Positions 34,018 to 42,805 of a stretch of DNA of 43,149 nt are shown in pieces. The position numbers were made by a program, and so were the translations under genes. Source of the DNA: Candidatus Poribacteria bacterium. GTDB taxonomy: Bacteria; Poribacteria; WGA-4E; GCA-2687025. The stretch lies in contig JABGQA010000132.1 in NCBI GenBank assembly GCA_018644665.1, forward strand, positions 1-43,149, read 5' to 3'. The notes beneath the pieces are model-generated. The model saw only the letters and a program-made list of their open reading frames with translations. It was not told where the DNA came from and did not search any database. The number at the start of each line of letters is the position of its first letter. The stretch's first letter is position 1.

Positions 34018-35142
34018 TCATTCCGCGATAGGGTAGCGCCCGAACTCCTCAACCATCTCAGTCACGCGACGGATACGCTCGATCTTCGCGTCCGGCATGA
34101 CGTTGTCCGCTACACCCAGCACCAGCGCGGCGCCGGGGGCCGCGTCTCGGAACACGCCGCGCATGTAGTCCTCGAACTCCTCGTCGGTGTACGGGTCTTC
34201 GAGGATCACAGACGGTATGGCGCCCCAGATCACTACGCGGTCGCCCCACGCTTCACGAGCCATCTGGAGCGTAGTGCTCACCATCGGAGCGGTGACGAAG
34301 CACTCGACCATGTCGAACCCGCTCTGCTCAATGTGGCCGAGTATCTGGGTAGTGTCGTTGTCGGCGTGCATCGCAAGGTATTTCTCCTTCGCGTGCAGCG
34401 CCGCCGAGAGGTCGCGGTAGTAAGGCGTGATGTACTCGTTGAAGATAGGCGGCGGGGTCATCTGGCTCGACAAGTGGACGCCGTGCAGCACCATCCGCCC
34501 GGGAGAGTCGACGACGATCGGCCACACGACATCCCGGTCTATACCTTCCATCACCCGGAGCAGGTGTTCGACCTCGTTAGCATGGTCGGCGAGGTGGTAG
34601 TACGCATCGTTGTAGCCAACAAGCGCGCGCATCCATTCGTGGAACGGGCAGTCGCCGCACGATACCAGCGGGTAGCCCTCGTCACCGATATCCGCCTCGT
34701 ATGCGCCGTACTCCTCGTATGTGGGGACATACTCCGTCCGTTCGAGGATGTACTGGACGACGGGGTAGTCCTCCACCGTCTTGAGCATGAATTCCACCTG
34801 CAGGTCGGCGATGCCGTTTGCCCGCAGATCCTCGCTGCCGCGGAAGACCGTGGACACCGTGCCCACCGGGGTGACGTATTCCGTGCGCCGGGTCAGCGCG
34901 TCGATGTCGTGCGTACGCGTCTCCACGCCGGACATGCGGCTGCGGAACACGATACCGTCACGGGCGGGGGTTCCCAGTCCCAAGTCGCGCTCGATGTCGC
35001 GCAGGCTCATGTCTCGGTACCGCGCCGGCAGCGTGCCTTGCTTCTTACGCGCGTTGTACCAGAGCAGCAGGCGCGGAATCCACGGAACCCTGTCGATGGG
35101 GTCGCCCTGCAGCACGGCGAGCATGCGTTCACGGTCTGTCAT
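34018..35142 (-). CDS. Uroporphyrinogen decarboxylase/MtaA-family methyltransferase-like protein
   Basis: 374 aa from the ATG at 35140-35142, with AGGAGG six bases upstream; an extension to 35352 is rejected. The N terminus TDRERMLAVLQGDPIDRVPW is typical of the UROD/cobalamin methyltransferase superfamily (PF01208). It lacks the arginine-rich substrate block of haem-pathway HemE, so porphyrin decarboxylation is unlikely. The equivalent of the MtaA zinc motif (HxCG) reads MHADND, so the histidine is kept but the cysteine is not. A Cys follows in MVECFV. Substrate and role are unknown; methyl transfer to or from a corrinoid is only inferred. It is divergent from the DUF1638 gene. Confidence 0.8.
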   Translation of the reverse strand: MTDRERMLAVLQGDPIDRVPWIPRLLLWYNARKKQGTLPARYRDMSLRDIERDLGLGTPARDGIVFRSRMSGVETRTHDIDALTRRTEYVTPVGTVSTVFRGSEDLRANGIADLQVEFMLKTVEDYPVVQYILERTEYVPTYEEYGAYEADIGDEGYPLVSCGDCPFHEWMRALVGYNDAYYHLADHANEVEHLLRVMEGIDRDVVWPIVVDSPGRMVLHGVHLSSQMTPPPIFNEYITPYYRDLSAALHAKEKYLAMHADNDTTQILGHIEQSGFDMVECFVTAPMVSTTLQMAREAWGDRVVIWGAIPSVILEDPYTDEEFEDYMRGVFRDAAPGAALVLGVADNVMPDAKIERIRRVTEMVEEFGRYPIAE

Positions 35143-35295
35143 GTCGATGCCTCCTGTTCGGTACTCATCCTCACTGATAGGTGGCCGGAGACCGTATTGG
35201 AAGGCCCCGCGCGACGAGGCCGACGGCTTGACTGCATTGCGTGGGGCTGGTAAACAGCGGCGGGATAAGGTTCGTCGCCGTGAGGGATGAGCGCT

Positions 35296-36018
35296 ATGGC
35301 CCGACATCACGTGATTGCCTGCCACGTCCTGTGGCGTGAAATCTGCTACCACGCGTCGCTATCGCCGAACGTGTTCGACTTCACGTTCCTGCCGCAGGGC
35401 CTGCACAACACGCCTGAGAAGCTCCGCGACCAGGTGCAAGCCGCGATCGACGACTGCGTGGACGATTCCGAGGCGATCCTGCTGGGCTATGGACTGTGCA
35501 GCAACGGCCTCGCGGGCATCGTCGCGCGCGACAAGCCGCTCGTCATCGCCCGAGCGCACGACTGCATCACCCACCTACTCGGGTCCAAGGAGCGGTACCG
35601 GGAGTACTTCGACAAGCACCCCGGCACGTACTGGTACAGCCCCGGCTGGATCGACTCCTCGACCATGCCCGGCAAGGAACGCTATGAGCGACTTCGCGCG
35701 CAATACGGCGAGAAGTACGGCGAGGAAAACGCCGAGTACCTCATGGAGATGGAGCAGGGCTGGTTCAAGAGGTACAGCAACGCCGCGTACGTGGATCTAG
35801 GCGCGCAAGAGACCGGTCAGTACAAGCGCGACACGCAAGAGGCGGCCGACTGGCTCGGGTGGAAGTACGACGAGCTGGAGGGCGATCCCGCGCTGATAGT
35901 GGCGTTCCTAAACGGCGACTGGGACGACGATCGATTCATCATCGTCCAGCCCGGCCAGGTGATCACCCCTTCACACGACGAAGGCGTTCTCACCATCGAG
36001 CCTCCGCCGACTCTATAG
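35296..36018 (+). CDS. DUF1638 family protein
   Basis: 240 aa. The ATG at 35296 is chosen over 35287 because GAGGG lies nine bases before it but directly abuts the earlier one. It matches the DUF1638 family pattern: VIACHVLWREICYH at the N terminus, EAILLGYGLCSNGLAGI, VIARAHDCITHLLGSKERY and PGTYWYSPGW. Four conserved cysteines (in ACHV, REIC, GLCSNG and HDCIT) and several histidines could bind a metal or cofactor. Biochemical function is unknown. Family members often sit next to corrinoid/UROD-like methyltransferase genes, as it does here, head to head with one. Confidence 0.85.
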   Translation: MARHHVIACHVLWREICYHASLSPNVFDFTFLPQGLHNTPEKLRDQVQAAIDDCVDDSEAILLGYGLCSNGLAGIVARDKPLVIARAHDCITHLLGSKERYREYFDKHPGTYWYSPGWIDSSTMPGKERYERLRAQYGEKYGEENAEYLMEMEQGWFKRYSNAAYVDLGAQETGQYKRDTQEAADWLGWKYDELEGDPALIVAFLNGDWDDDRFIIVQPGQVITPSHDEGVLTIEPPPTL

Positions 36019-36126
36019 CCTGCGCTGCACGACCTCGGCGTCCCTACCGCAGGCGGCCATGCCCGGCTAATGTAGTCCATGTGCGGATCAACCCGATCCA
36101 GGCAGATAGGACGCAGGAGGATAAGC

Positions 36127-36858
36127 ATGGCCACGGCCCTTTCCGCAGACACTCAGGTAGGCGTGATAGTCACCCATCATCCGGCCGCCGCGGCGGTATT
36201 CAGGCATCGCCGGGTGGATTTCTGCTGCAACGGCCGGCAGACGCTGGCCACGGCGTGCGCGGCGCTATCCCTTGACCCCGAGGCGCTACTTACCGAGGTG
36301 CTGGAAGCCGAGGCTCGCGCGGAAGGCGGCCCCGCGCCACGCGACTGGACTCAGGCGCCCCTGGGTGACCTGTGCGCGCACATTATCGCGACGCACCACT
36401 CATACCTGCGTGTCGAGCTACCCCGACTGGCGCTCTTCATCGGCAAGATCGCGGGCGTCCACGGCGATGAGCATCCAGAACTCGCGGAGATCGGCCGCAC
36501 GTTCGCAGCTCTGACCGCCGACCTCGAGGGGCACATGGCCAAGGAGGAGCAGATCCTCTTCCCCATGATCACGAGCATGGAGACCGCGGCGGAGTTGAAT
36601 CTGTCCCTGCCGGAGTCGCACTGCGGCAGCGTGCGCAACCCCATCGGCCAGATGGAACACGAGCACGAGGTAGCCGGCGGCGCGCTTCGTAGGATGAGCG
36701 AACTCAGCGACGGCTACACGGTGCCTGAAGGCGGATGCGCCACGTACCGCGAGACCTACCAACGGCTGCACCACTTCGAGGGCGACCTGTTCCAGCACAT
36801 CCACCTCGAGAACAACATCCTGCATCCGCGCGCGGCCGAATTCGAGGCGAGCCTCTAG
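36127..36858 (+). CDS. ric: RIC/ScdA-type di-iron protein for iron-sulfur cluster repair
   Basis: 243 aa. AGGAGG lies six bases before the ATG at 36127. Residues 1-45 form the ScdA_N (DUF542) domain, with VGVIVTHHPAAAAVFRHRRV and the paired cysteines of DFCCNGRQTL (Cys33 and Cys34). The hemerythrin-like four-helix bundle follows. Its di-iron histidines and glutamates lie in IIATHHSYLRVELP, VHGDEHPEL, LEGHMAKEEQILFP, QMEHEHEVAGGAL and FQHIHLENNILHP. RIC proteins (YtfE, ScdA, DnrN) repair iron-sulfur clusters after nitric oxide or oxidative damage, in the cytosol. Located after DUF1638 and converging on corA, with a bidirectional hairpin between. Confidence 0.9.
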   Translation: MATALSADTQVGVIVTHHPAAAAVFRHRRVDFCCNGRQTLATACAALSLDPEALLTEVLEAEARAEGGPAPRDWTQAPLGDLCAHIIATHHSYLRVELPRLALFIGKIAGVHGDEHPELAEIGRTFAALTADLEGHMAKEEQILFPMITSMETAAELNLSLPESHCGSVRNPIGQMEHEHEVAGGALRRMSELSDGYTVPEGGCATYRETYQRLHHFEGDLFQHIHLENNILHPRAAEFEASL

Positions 36859-36964
36859 GCGGCGAGTAGGCGCTGCGGGATGCCGAGGACCACGCGTGGA
36901 ACTCGCCTATCGCGCGAGCCGAGAAGAAGGGCCACACGGCGATCGTGGGCCTCCTACGTGGCGA

Positions 36965-37006
36965 CGCGACGCTCCCCCGCCCGCAGCGGGTGGCGGGAGT
37001 GTCGCG
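36965..37006. terminator. Bidirectional hairpin between ric and corA
   Basis: Ten-base-pair outer arms cgcgacgctc/gagtgtcgcg (one G-T pair), a two-base bulge, then inner ccgcc/ggcgg and a ten-base loop. It lies in the 154-base gap between two converging genes, where a shared terminator is expected. It lacks T-tracts, so the role rests on position and structure. Confidence 0.5.
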
Positions 37007-37012
37007 GACGCG

Positions 37013-38137
37013 CTACAGCCAGCCTCGCTTGCGGAACAGCAGGATCAGCCCGCACGCCAGCGCCAACATCAGCCCAAGAGCCGCCGGATACCCCCAGTAC
37101 CATCGCAACTCGGGCATGTTCCACGGCGACGCCCCGCCGTCGAAGTTCATGCCGAACACGGCCGCGATGAAGCTCAGCGGGATGAATATGGTGGCGATGA
37201 TGGTGAGCACCTTCATGACTTCGTTCATGCGATGGCTCGACATGGACAGGTAGAAGTCCATCAGGTCGCCGCTCAGTTCGCTGTAGCTGTCGGCAAGGTC
37301 CGATGCGCGCGTGATGTGGTCGTGCATGTCGTTGATGTACGCGAGCGTTTCTTCCTCGAACAGCGTGCTTTCGCAGCGGAGCATCGTGCCCACGGCATCG
37401 CGGAGCGGCCCGAATCGGCGGCGCATGCCCAGCAGATCCCGGCGGAGGGCGTGCAGGCGGAGGATCGTGTCGCGACCGCCTTCACGCGTGGGATGGACAA
37501 TGGCCGCTTCCATCTCCTCCAATTGCTCGCCGTAGTGCTCCAGCACCGGGAAGTACCCATCGATGACCGCGTCGACCAGGGCATACATGAGGTAGTCCGG
37601 CCCCGCGCCCCGGATGCGTCCCGTCTCGCGCCGTAACCGCGCCCTCACCGGGTCGAGGCAGTCACCGCCTTCCTCGTGGAAGGTGAAGACGTAGTTCGCT
37701 CCCATTGCCAGGCTAACCTGACCCGCTTTCAGGCCGTCGCCGTCGGCTAAGCGCATCGCGATGAGCGTCAGGAAGATGTGGTCGTCGTGGTCCTCGACCT
37801 TGGGCCGCTGGGGGACGTTCACGACGTCCTCTAGCATGAGCCGGTGCGCCCCGATCGCTTCGCCGAGACGCTCGATGACGCCCACATCCCTCAGGCCGTG
37901 CAGGTCCACCCACAGCACCCCGGGCTCGGCCAGCATCGTCTCGATGTCGCCGACGTCCGACACCTGCCGCTCACGAAGCGTCTCCCCGGTATACGCCGCT
38001 GTGTGCACGGACGTGGCCAGCGCCTCGCCGTGGGACACGAGCGTTCCGGGCGCCTGGTCAATCGGCGTGTGGCGCTTCCGTCGCGTCCGCGTGACCCACG
38101 AGGGCCATCCCCCTCTGTCTTGCCGACCCACTGCCAT
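37013..38137 (-). CDS. corA: CorA-family divalent metal transporter
   Basis: 374 aa. GGGAG lies five bases before the ATG at 38135-38137. The long cytosolic domain has WVDLHGLRDVGVIERLGEAIG and the helical stalk HALRRDLLGMRRRFGPLRDAVGTML. Two C-terminal TMs follow, VMKVLTIIATIFIPLSFIAAVF and YWGYPAALGLMLALACGLIL. Between them is the signature GMN (GMNFDG), and the nearby MPEL of the periplasmic loop is present. CorA channels form pentamers moving magnesium, or cobalt or nickel in some clades; the substrate is not fixed by sequence. The basic C-terminal tail FRKRGWL is usual. It lies 48 bases after the LamG gene start-to-stop order and may share a transcript with it. Confidence 0.92.
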   Translation of the reverse strand: MAVGRQDRGGWPSWVTRTRRKRHTPIDQAPGTLVSHGEALATSVHTAAYTGETLRERQVSDVGDIETMLAEPGVLWVDLHGLRDVGVIERLGEAIGAHRLMLEDVVNVPQRPKVEDHDDHIFLTLIAMRLADGDGLKAGQVSLAMGANYVFTFHEEGGDCLDPVRARLRRETGRIRGAGPDYLMYALVDAVIDGYFPVLEHYGEQLEEMEAAIVHPTREGGRDTILRLHALRRDLLGMRRRFGPLRDAVGTMLRCESTLFEEETLAYINDMHDHITRASDLADSYSELSGDLMDFYLSMSSHRMNEVMKVLTIIATIFIPLSFIAAVFGMNFDGGASPWNMPELRWYWGYPAALGLMLALACGLILLFRKRGWL

Positions 38138-38185
38138 CCGGTCTCCCTGTACAGGTCGCCGTGTGTAAGGGGCGCTCCGCCAGCG

Positions 38186-38989
38186 CTACCGCGCACCCTT
38201 GATCGTCGCCCAAGTCGTCGCTATCTTCGAGCGTGGATCGACGCCCAAGGCTCCGGTTAGTCCCTGATCCATGATCTGCCGAATGTCGGCCTCGTCGAGT
38301 TCGACGTTGAATATGGCGACCTCATCGATGAACCCCTCCGCGTTGACGTGGTGCGCGAGCCTCGCGCCGATCACGACCTGCTGCGTCGCCGTGTCCGTGT
38401 CGACGCCGATGTCGTCGCCGCCCGTCTGCGTCTCGAGCACGCCGTCAACGTACAGCAGATGCTCCTTGACCATGCTCGAGCCGGGCGGAAAGGCCACCGC
38501 GAGGTGGTGCCACTCGCCGTCGCACACGTTCGTGCCGCCGTAGTGCTGTCCGCCCGCGGTCTCGATCCTCAGCCAGCACTCGCCGCCGGCGAGATGTGAG
38601 CGGATGTAGTACTTGTTCGTGGTCACGTTGACGCCCCATTTCACCCACGAGTGCTCGATGGCGGCGTCGCCCTTGAACCATAACACGGTGGTGCGCGGGT
38701 CCGAGCCGTCGACGCCGTTGTAGCCATCGATGGCAACGTGGGTGTCGCCGCCGAGGATCTCGACCGCGGAGCCGAACGCCCCGTCGGCCGACCACTTGGC
38801 GTCCAGGAACTGCCCGTCGCGCCCGTTGGCCGACACGTCGCGCGTGGACGCCCCCGCATTCTCGTCGAACAACCACATTCCTTCCACGGTGCCCGCGTCG
38901 ATCCTGGAGTCCGCGCGGACCGTGGCGAGGACTCCGACGGTCAGGGCCAGCACATACGTCGCCGCCCGAGACAATGGCATATGTCGCAT
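38186..38989 (-). CDS. Exported LamG/concanavalin-like protein
   Basis: 267 aa. AGGAGG lies eight bases before the ATG at 38987-38989. A signal peptide (SRAATYVLALTVGVLATVRA) is followed by one LamG/Laminin-G-3-like beta-sandwich: VEGMWLFDENAGASTRDVSANGRDG, then SWVKWGVNVTTNKYYI, CDGEWHHLAVAF, LYVDGVLET and the closing FIDEVAIFNVELDEADIRQIM. Such domains bind carbohydrates, proteins or calcium outside the cytoplasm. No catalytic domain is attached, unlike many LamG proteins that carry an enzyme. Role in glycan capture is inferred from the carbohydrate-related neighbours. Confidence 0.85.
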   Translation of the reverse strand: MRHMPLSRAATYVLALTVGVLATVRADSRIDAGTVEGMWLFDENAGASTRDVSANGRDGQFLDAKWSADGAFGSAVEILGGDTHVAIDGYNGVDGSDPRTTVLWFKGDAAIEHSWVKWGVNVTTNKYYIRSHLAGGECWLRIETAGGQHYGGTNVCDGEWHHLAVAFPPGSSMVKEHLLYVDGVLETQTGGDDIGVDTDTATQQVVIGARLAHHVNAEGFIDEVAIFNVELDEADIRQIMDQGLTGALGVDPRSKIATTWATIKGAR

Positions 38990-39347
38990 GGTGTCTATCC
39001 TCCTTGGCGCCGAACCGTATCAGCGTTCGGAAGGGACCGGCAAGCGTCATGAAGACCAACTCGTCGTGCCTATCCACCAGGCTCGACCCGACCCTGTCGG
39101 CCGCCCGCGAATCCCGGCTGGCGCGGCTTCGGCGACAGGTGGAGGAGACCCACTGGAGTCGCTTCGCCCACATGTGACTGCGAGCCACGCGAGTTCCTGA
39201 GCAGGGGGCGTAGCGCGGACGACAGGTATGCCGGCGCGCACCACCCACGTGTGCGCTGGATGGTCCCCTGCCGTGCCGTGCGCTACAAATTGCGGTAAAG
39301 ACTGTCCATAGGTCGCGTATTGTCTCATCGAGCGGTGGGCATCACGC
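38990..39347. other. Divergent intergenic region between LamG and the sigma-propeller gene
   Basis: 358 bases between two diverging genes, so it must hold promoters for both. I see no gene and no clean sigma70 pair. The 60 bases before the sigma-factor ATG are AT-richer (around 39285-39345), the most promoter-like part. ECF sigma factors often control their own promoter, so an ECF-type site could be here, but I cannot point to one. Confidence 0.4.
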
Positions 39348-41516
39348 ATGGCTGACGATTCCGTCACAGGTCGGGACGACTTCGATCGGCGCGTATTGGC
39401 CCATGTAGGGCTGATCCGCCACATCGGCGCCGCCGAATTGCGGCGAAAGCGCGACCTCGACGACTTCACGCAGTCGGTTCTGCTGACGGTGTATGCCACG
39501 CGCGAGCGACTCCGGGTCGACACGCTGAAGAGCTGGATCGCGACGGTTTCGCGGAATCGGGCGAGGACATGGAACAGGCGCCGGGAGGCGGTCCTCCTGG
39601 ACTCGCTGCCCGAGGTCCCGCTGGCGGACGCGCCCGCCGACGAGACCCTGGAGGACGAGGAACGCTGGAGCGCGCTCATCGACGCGTTGGAGGACATGCC
39701 GGACAGGCACGCGGCCCTGCTCCGCGCCTACTACCTCGACGAACGGGGATACGACGAGCTGCAGCAGGAGTACAGCCTGTCGTACCAGGCCCTCGGCACG
39801 CGGCTTACCCGAGCGCGTCAGTTGCTGCGGAAGCGCGTGGCGCACGTGCTGGGCATTCTCGGATTGGCGTCGCGCGCACGGCACACACGCGGGTTCGGGC
39901 AGGTCCCAAGGGGAGGACACGGAGTGTCAGTTTCATTGACCGTGACGACATCCCTCGCTCTCGTCGGCGCCGCAATACTCGGCGGTCTCGTTCCGGGCCA
40001 CGGCGCCACATCAGCCGGCCCCGCTGGGCCGGGGCGGGGGGTCGTCCGCGTACACACGGGGCGGCAGGCCGAACCAGCGCCTGAGGCGGCGGAGTCCCGG
40101 GCGATCGCCGGCGAGACACCGCTCGAGTCGCCCTTCGCCGCCACGGCAGCCCGGGCTAATAGCGCGTCCCCAATCGGAGTGCCGACCGTGCGTGAGGAGC
40201 ATGCCGTCGCGGAGCCCCCGGCCGACATCCTTGCCGCTGACCTCCTCGCCTCATCCCGGCTGCACGAAAGCGTCCCGGGCCCGTGGGTTCCATCGCGCGA
40301 CGGCGGCGCAGCCGCCGTGGACGCAGCGTCAGACCCGCGCGTAGCGTCGGCGGCTCCGGGTGGCCCAACGTTGGCCGAGGCACGGAGCCAACGCGGCCCC
40401 GATGCGCCGCCGGTTCCAGCGGCGCGCGCCGACAGCGAACTCCTTGCCGTGGCTGACACCGTTGGCGCGATGGCAGCCTCAACCCGGACGGCGCCGGCCG
40501 ACGACCCGGGGGCAGCCCCCGAAGGGCTGATCGCGTTCGTCCAGCAGGTGGGCAGGGGCTCGGGCGAGGGCCCGGCGTCGTTCCTGCACATACCTCGGGG
40601 CAAGCGATCCTACGAGAACCCCTGGGATCGGTACGCCTACGACATCTGCACGATCCGCGCGGACGGGACGGACAGGCGATGCCTCACCGATGACGGATGG
40701 AGCCGTCGACCCGTGTGGTCCTGGGACGGCGAGTGGATCGCGTACGTCAGTGGCGCGGCGCCGCAGTTGGAGTTCTGCGTCATGCGCGCGGACGGGTCGG
40801 ATCGGAGGGTTCTCCTCGAACGCGAGCAGGGAGTGTTGGCCTACTGGTGGTCGCACGACAGCGCGCGCGTCATGGTGGCGGTAGAGTCGCGTAGGTCTTC
40901 ACCACGACCGCCGAGGAGGCGCGGCGCCGACCTTCTCGAGGGGCGCGTCGTGGATGTGGCAACCGGCGACATCGCGCGTCTTTCGAACAGCGAGTGGATG
41001 CGCGGCTGGAACCATTGGGAGCCAGGCGAGAGCGATGTCATCAACCCGCGTATCCGCCTGCTCCAGGCTCTGGAGGGCGTCGAATGGCCGTTCTGGTCAC
41101 CCGACGCCACGTATATCGCCTTCGTCAGCGACGGCCTCCTGGCCTTGGCCCACGCCCCCACCACCGGCGACACGGGCGCCTGGTTCCTGCGCAACGAGGA
41201 GCCGTCTGCCGACCGCATCCACGAATGGGCGCGCGACGGGTCGAAGATCCTATTCTCAACACGCGGCGACGGAGGCCGTTACCTCGTCCTGGCCCACCGT
41301 GACGGCGACCGATGGGGCGATGCGTACCTCGTAACGACGCGCTCGCCGTCGTCCGTGACGCTGAGTTCCGACACTGCACATGTCGCGTTCGCCGCCGTGC
41401 CGCCGGGGATGCGGAATCACGAGGTCTTCATCGTCGAGGCGACCACGGGCGACGAATGGCAGGCTACGCGGTCGCGACTGAACCACCTCGAACTTGCGTG
41501 GCAGCCTCGCCCGTGA
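39348..41516 (+). CDS. ECF sigma factor fused through a membrane helix to a TolB-like beta-propeller
   Basis: 722 aa in one open frame. Residues 11-80 match sigma region 2 (LDDFTQSVLLTVYATRERL; LKSWIATVSRNRARTWNRRR). Residues 108-166 match region 4 (LEDMPDRHAALLRAYYLDERGY; recognition part ALGTRLTRARQLLRKR). A single hydrophobic helix (VSVSLTVTTSLALVGAAILGGLV, about 193-215) follows, then a Pro/Ala-rich linker to about 400. Residues 405-722 carry propeller blades of the WD40-like PD40/TolB type (WSRRPVWSWDGEWIAYVSG; RIHEWARDGSKILFST). N-terminus in, propeller out is expected, so the sensor may act on the tethered sigma domain. The start codon has only a weak ribosome site. No anti-sigma gene is adjacent. 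Confidence 0.8.
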   Translation: MADDSVTGRDDFDRRVLAHVGLIRHIGAAELRRKRDLDDFTQSVLLTVYATRERLRVDTLKSWIATVSRNRARTWNRRREAVLLDSLPEVPLADAPADETLEDEERWSALIDALEDMPDRHAALLRAYYLDERGYDELQQEYSLSYQALGTRLTRARQLLRKRVAHVLGILGLASRARHTRGFGQVPRGGHGVSVSLTVTTSLALVGAAILGGLVPGHGATSAGPAGPGRGVVRVHTGRQAEPAPEAAESRAIAGETPLESPFAATAARANSASPIGVPTVREEHAVAEPPADILAADLLASSRLHESVPGPWVPSRDGGAAAVDAASDPRVASAAPGGPTLAEARSQRGPDAPPVPAARADSELLAVADTVGAMAASTRTAPADDPGAAPEGLIAFVQQVGRGSGEGPASFLHIPRGKRSYENPWDRYAYDICTIRADGTDRRCLTDDGWSRRPVWSWDGEWIAYVSGAAPQLEFCVMRADGSDRRVLLEREQGVLAYWWSHDSARVMVAVESRRSSPRPPRRRGADLLEGRVVDVATGDIARLSNSEWMRGWNHWEPGESDVINPRIRLLQALEGVEWPFWSPDATYIAFVSDGLLALAHAPTTGDTGAWFLRNEEPSADRIHEWARDGSKILFSTRGDGGRYLVLAHRDGDRWGDAYLVTTRSPSSVTLSSDTAHVAFAAVPPGMRNHEVFIVEATTGDEWQATRSRLNHLELAWQPRP

Positions 41517-41656
41517 CACGACCAAACTGACGGCTCCCCGCGACCAATCCCCGTTCGAGACGTAAGACCTCGTCTTCGGCCCAGCGGCAATCCTCCCGCG
41601 CGCCGGGTGCCCAAAGTGCGCCCACAGTGGCTCGAACGCAGGAGAAAGGCATCTCG

Positions 41657-42751
41657 ATGCAGGTAGCGACGAGCCCGCGCGACGGTCGTCCCATGATCTT
41701 GGCAGTCACGCTCCTGGCGGCGGCCATGTGGATAGGGGTGGCTCCCGCCACTGCCGCCACGCCCGCCGGCACAGTCGAAATGCATGACGTGGAAAGCCGT
41801 GCTGTCGCTGGGAATCAGATGGGGATCAGCAGCCTTCGGCGCGTGCTCGTGTACCTCCCGCCCGGCTACGCGGATAGCCGACGTTCCTACCCTACGCTCT
41901 ACTGGATTCCGGGGTGGGCCACACCCGCCAGCCGCGAGTACGTCGGCGCCCTCGACGAGGCGATTGGCAAGGGCCGAATTCCGCGAGTCATCGTCGTGCA
42001 CATCGACGTCAGGGAAGGGCTCGTCCTCCTGAACTCCACTGTCTTCGGAGCGTGGGAGGACTTCCTCACGCAGGAGTTGGTCCCGTTGATAGACCCGCAG
42101 TACCGCACCATCCCGACCCCCGGCGGTCGAGCGATCATGGGTCATTCCACCGGCGGTTACGGGGCCATCATGGCCGCGGCCCTACATTCTGGGATGTGGG
42201 GCGCCGTGGGCCTGAACGATCCGTCGGTATGGGCAGCGTGCGGACACGGCCTCGTCGCCTACCCCACGGAGTTCGCCGACTACGCCAGTCTGTCGGGCTA
42301 CCACAAGGCGCTCGTGCAGGTCGGCATCGCGGTCGCGCCGAACCCGGAGACGGCAAGGGGCTTCGACGTGCCCTTTCCGCCCAAGTCGGCCGTCGAAGCC
42401 ACCACACACGCGTGGGAACGCCACTGCCTAATGCGAGAGGAAGGCGTCCTGGCACACCTCGACGCCCTCCGGCAAGTGTCCGCGATTGAGGTGATCGCGC
42501 CCAGGCGGAGCGCACTGACAAACCGGGACGCCTCCCGGAAGATGGTCGCCACGATGCGCGCCCTCGGCCTTCCGGTATTCCTCATGGAGACGCCCGGCTC
42601 GCATGGTGGCGGTCGGCCCGCGCGGTTCATCGAGTTGGCGCGTCGCCTGGAGCGGGTGCTCGACCCCGGCTTCCCGGACGCCACGCGCACGGCCGCTGTG
42701 ACATGGGGTGGCGCCAAGGGGGATACTGTCCACGCGGCGCAGCCCGACTGA
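41657..42751 (+). CDS. Exported esterase of the PF00756 (esterase D/enterochelin esterase-like) family
   Basis: 364 aa from the ATG at 41657, with AAAGG seven bases upstream. A signal peptide (ILAVTLLAAAMWIGVAPATAA, cut near 34) is followed by an alpha/beta-hydrolase. Core strand VLVYLPPGY and the oxyanion-region YPTLYWIPGWA lead to the nucleophile elbow GHSTGGYGA (Ser164). The catalytic His is likely in ETPGSHGGGRPARF near the C terminus; an Asp between is not clearly assignable. Family members include feruloyl esterases and mycolyltransferases, so the substrate is unknown; removal of acyl groups from glycans would fit the neighbours. It follows the sigma-propeller gene by 140 bases on the same strand and may be under its control. 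Confidence 0.85.
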   Translation: MQVATSPRDGRPMILAVTLLAAAMWIGVAPATAATPAGTVEMHDVESRAVAGNQMGISSLRRVLVYLPPGYADSRRSYPTLYWIPGWATPASREYVGALDEAIGKGRIPRVIVVHIDVREGLVLLNSTVFGAWEDFLTQELVPLIDPQYRTIPTPGGRAIMGHSTGGYGAIMAAALHSGMWGAVGLNDPSVWAACGHGLVAYPTEFADYASLSGYHKALVQVGIAVAPNPETARGFDVPFPPKSAVEATTHAWERHCLMREEGVLAHLDALRQVSAIEVIAPRRSALTNRDASRKMVATMRALGLPVFLMETPGSHGGGRPARFIELARRLERVLDPGFPDATRTAAVTWGGAKGDTVHAAQPD

Positions 42752-42805
42752 CGCCCTCCCGTCCGCGACCGACACGCAACGCCATGCGCTGGCCCCGGAG
42801 ACACG

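Noticed and set aside
34018..35142. HemE, true uroporphyrinogen decarboxylase
   Set aside because: The haem-pathway arginine-rich substrate block is absent and no other haem gene is nearby. It is better placed in the MtaA-like branch.
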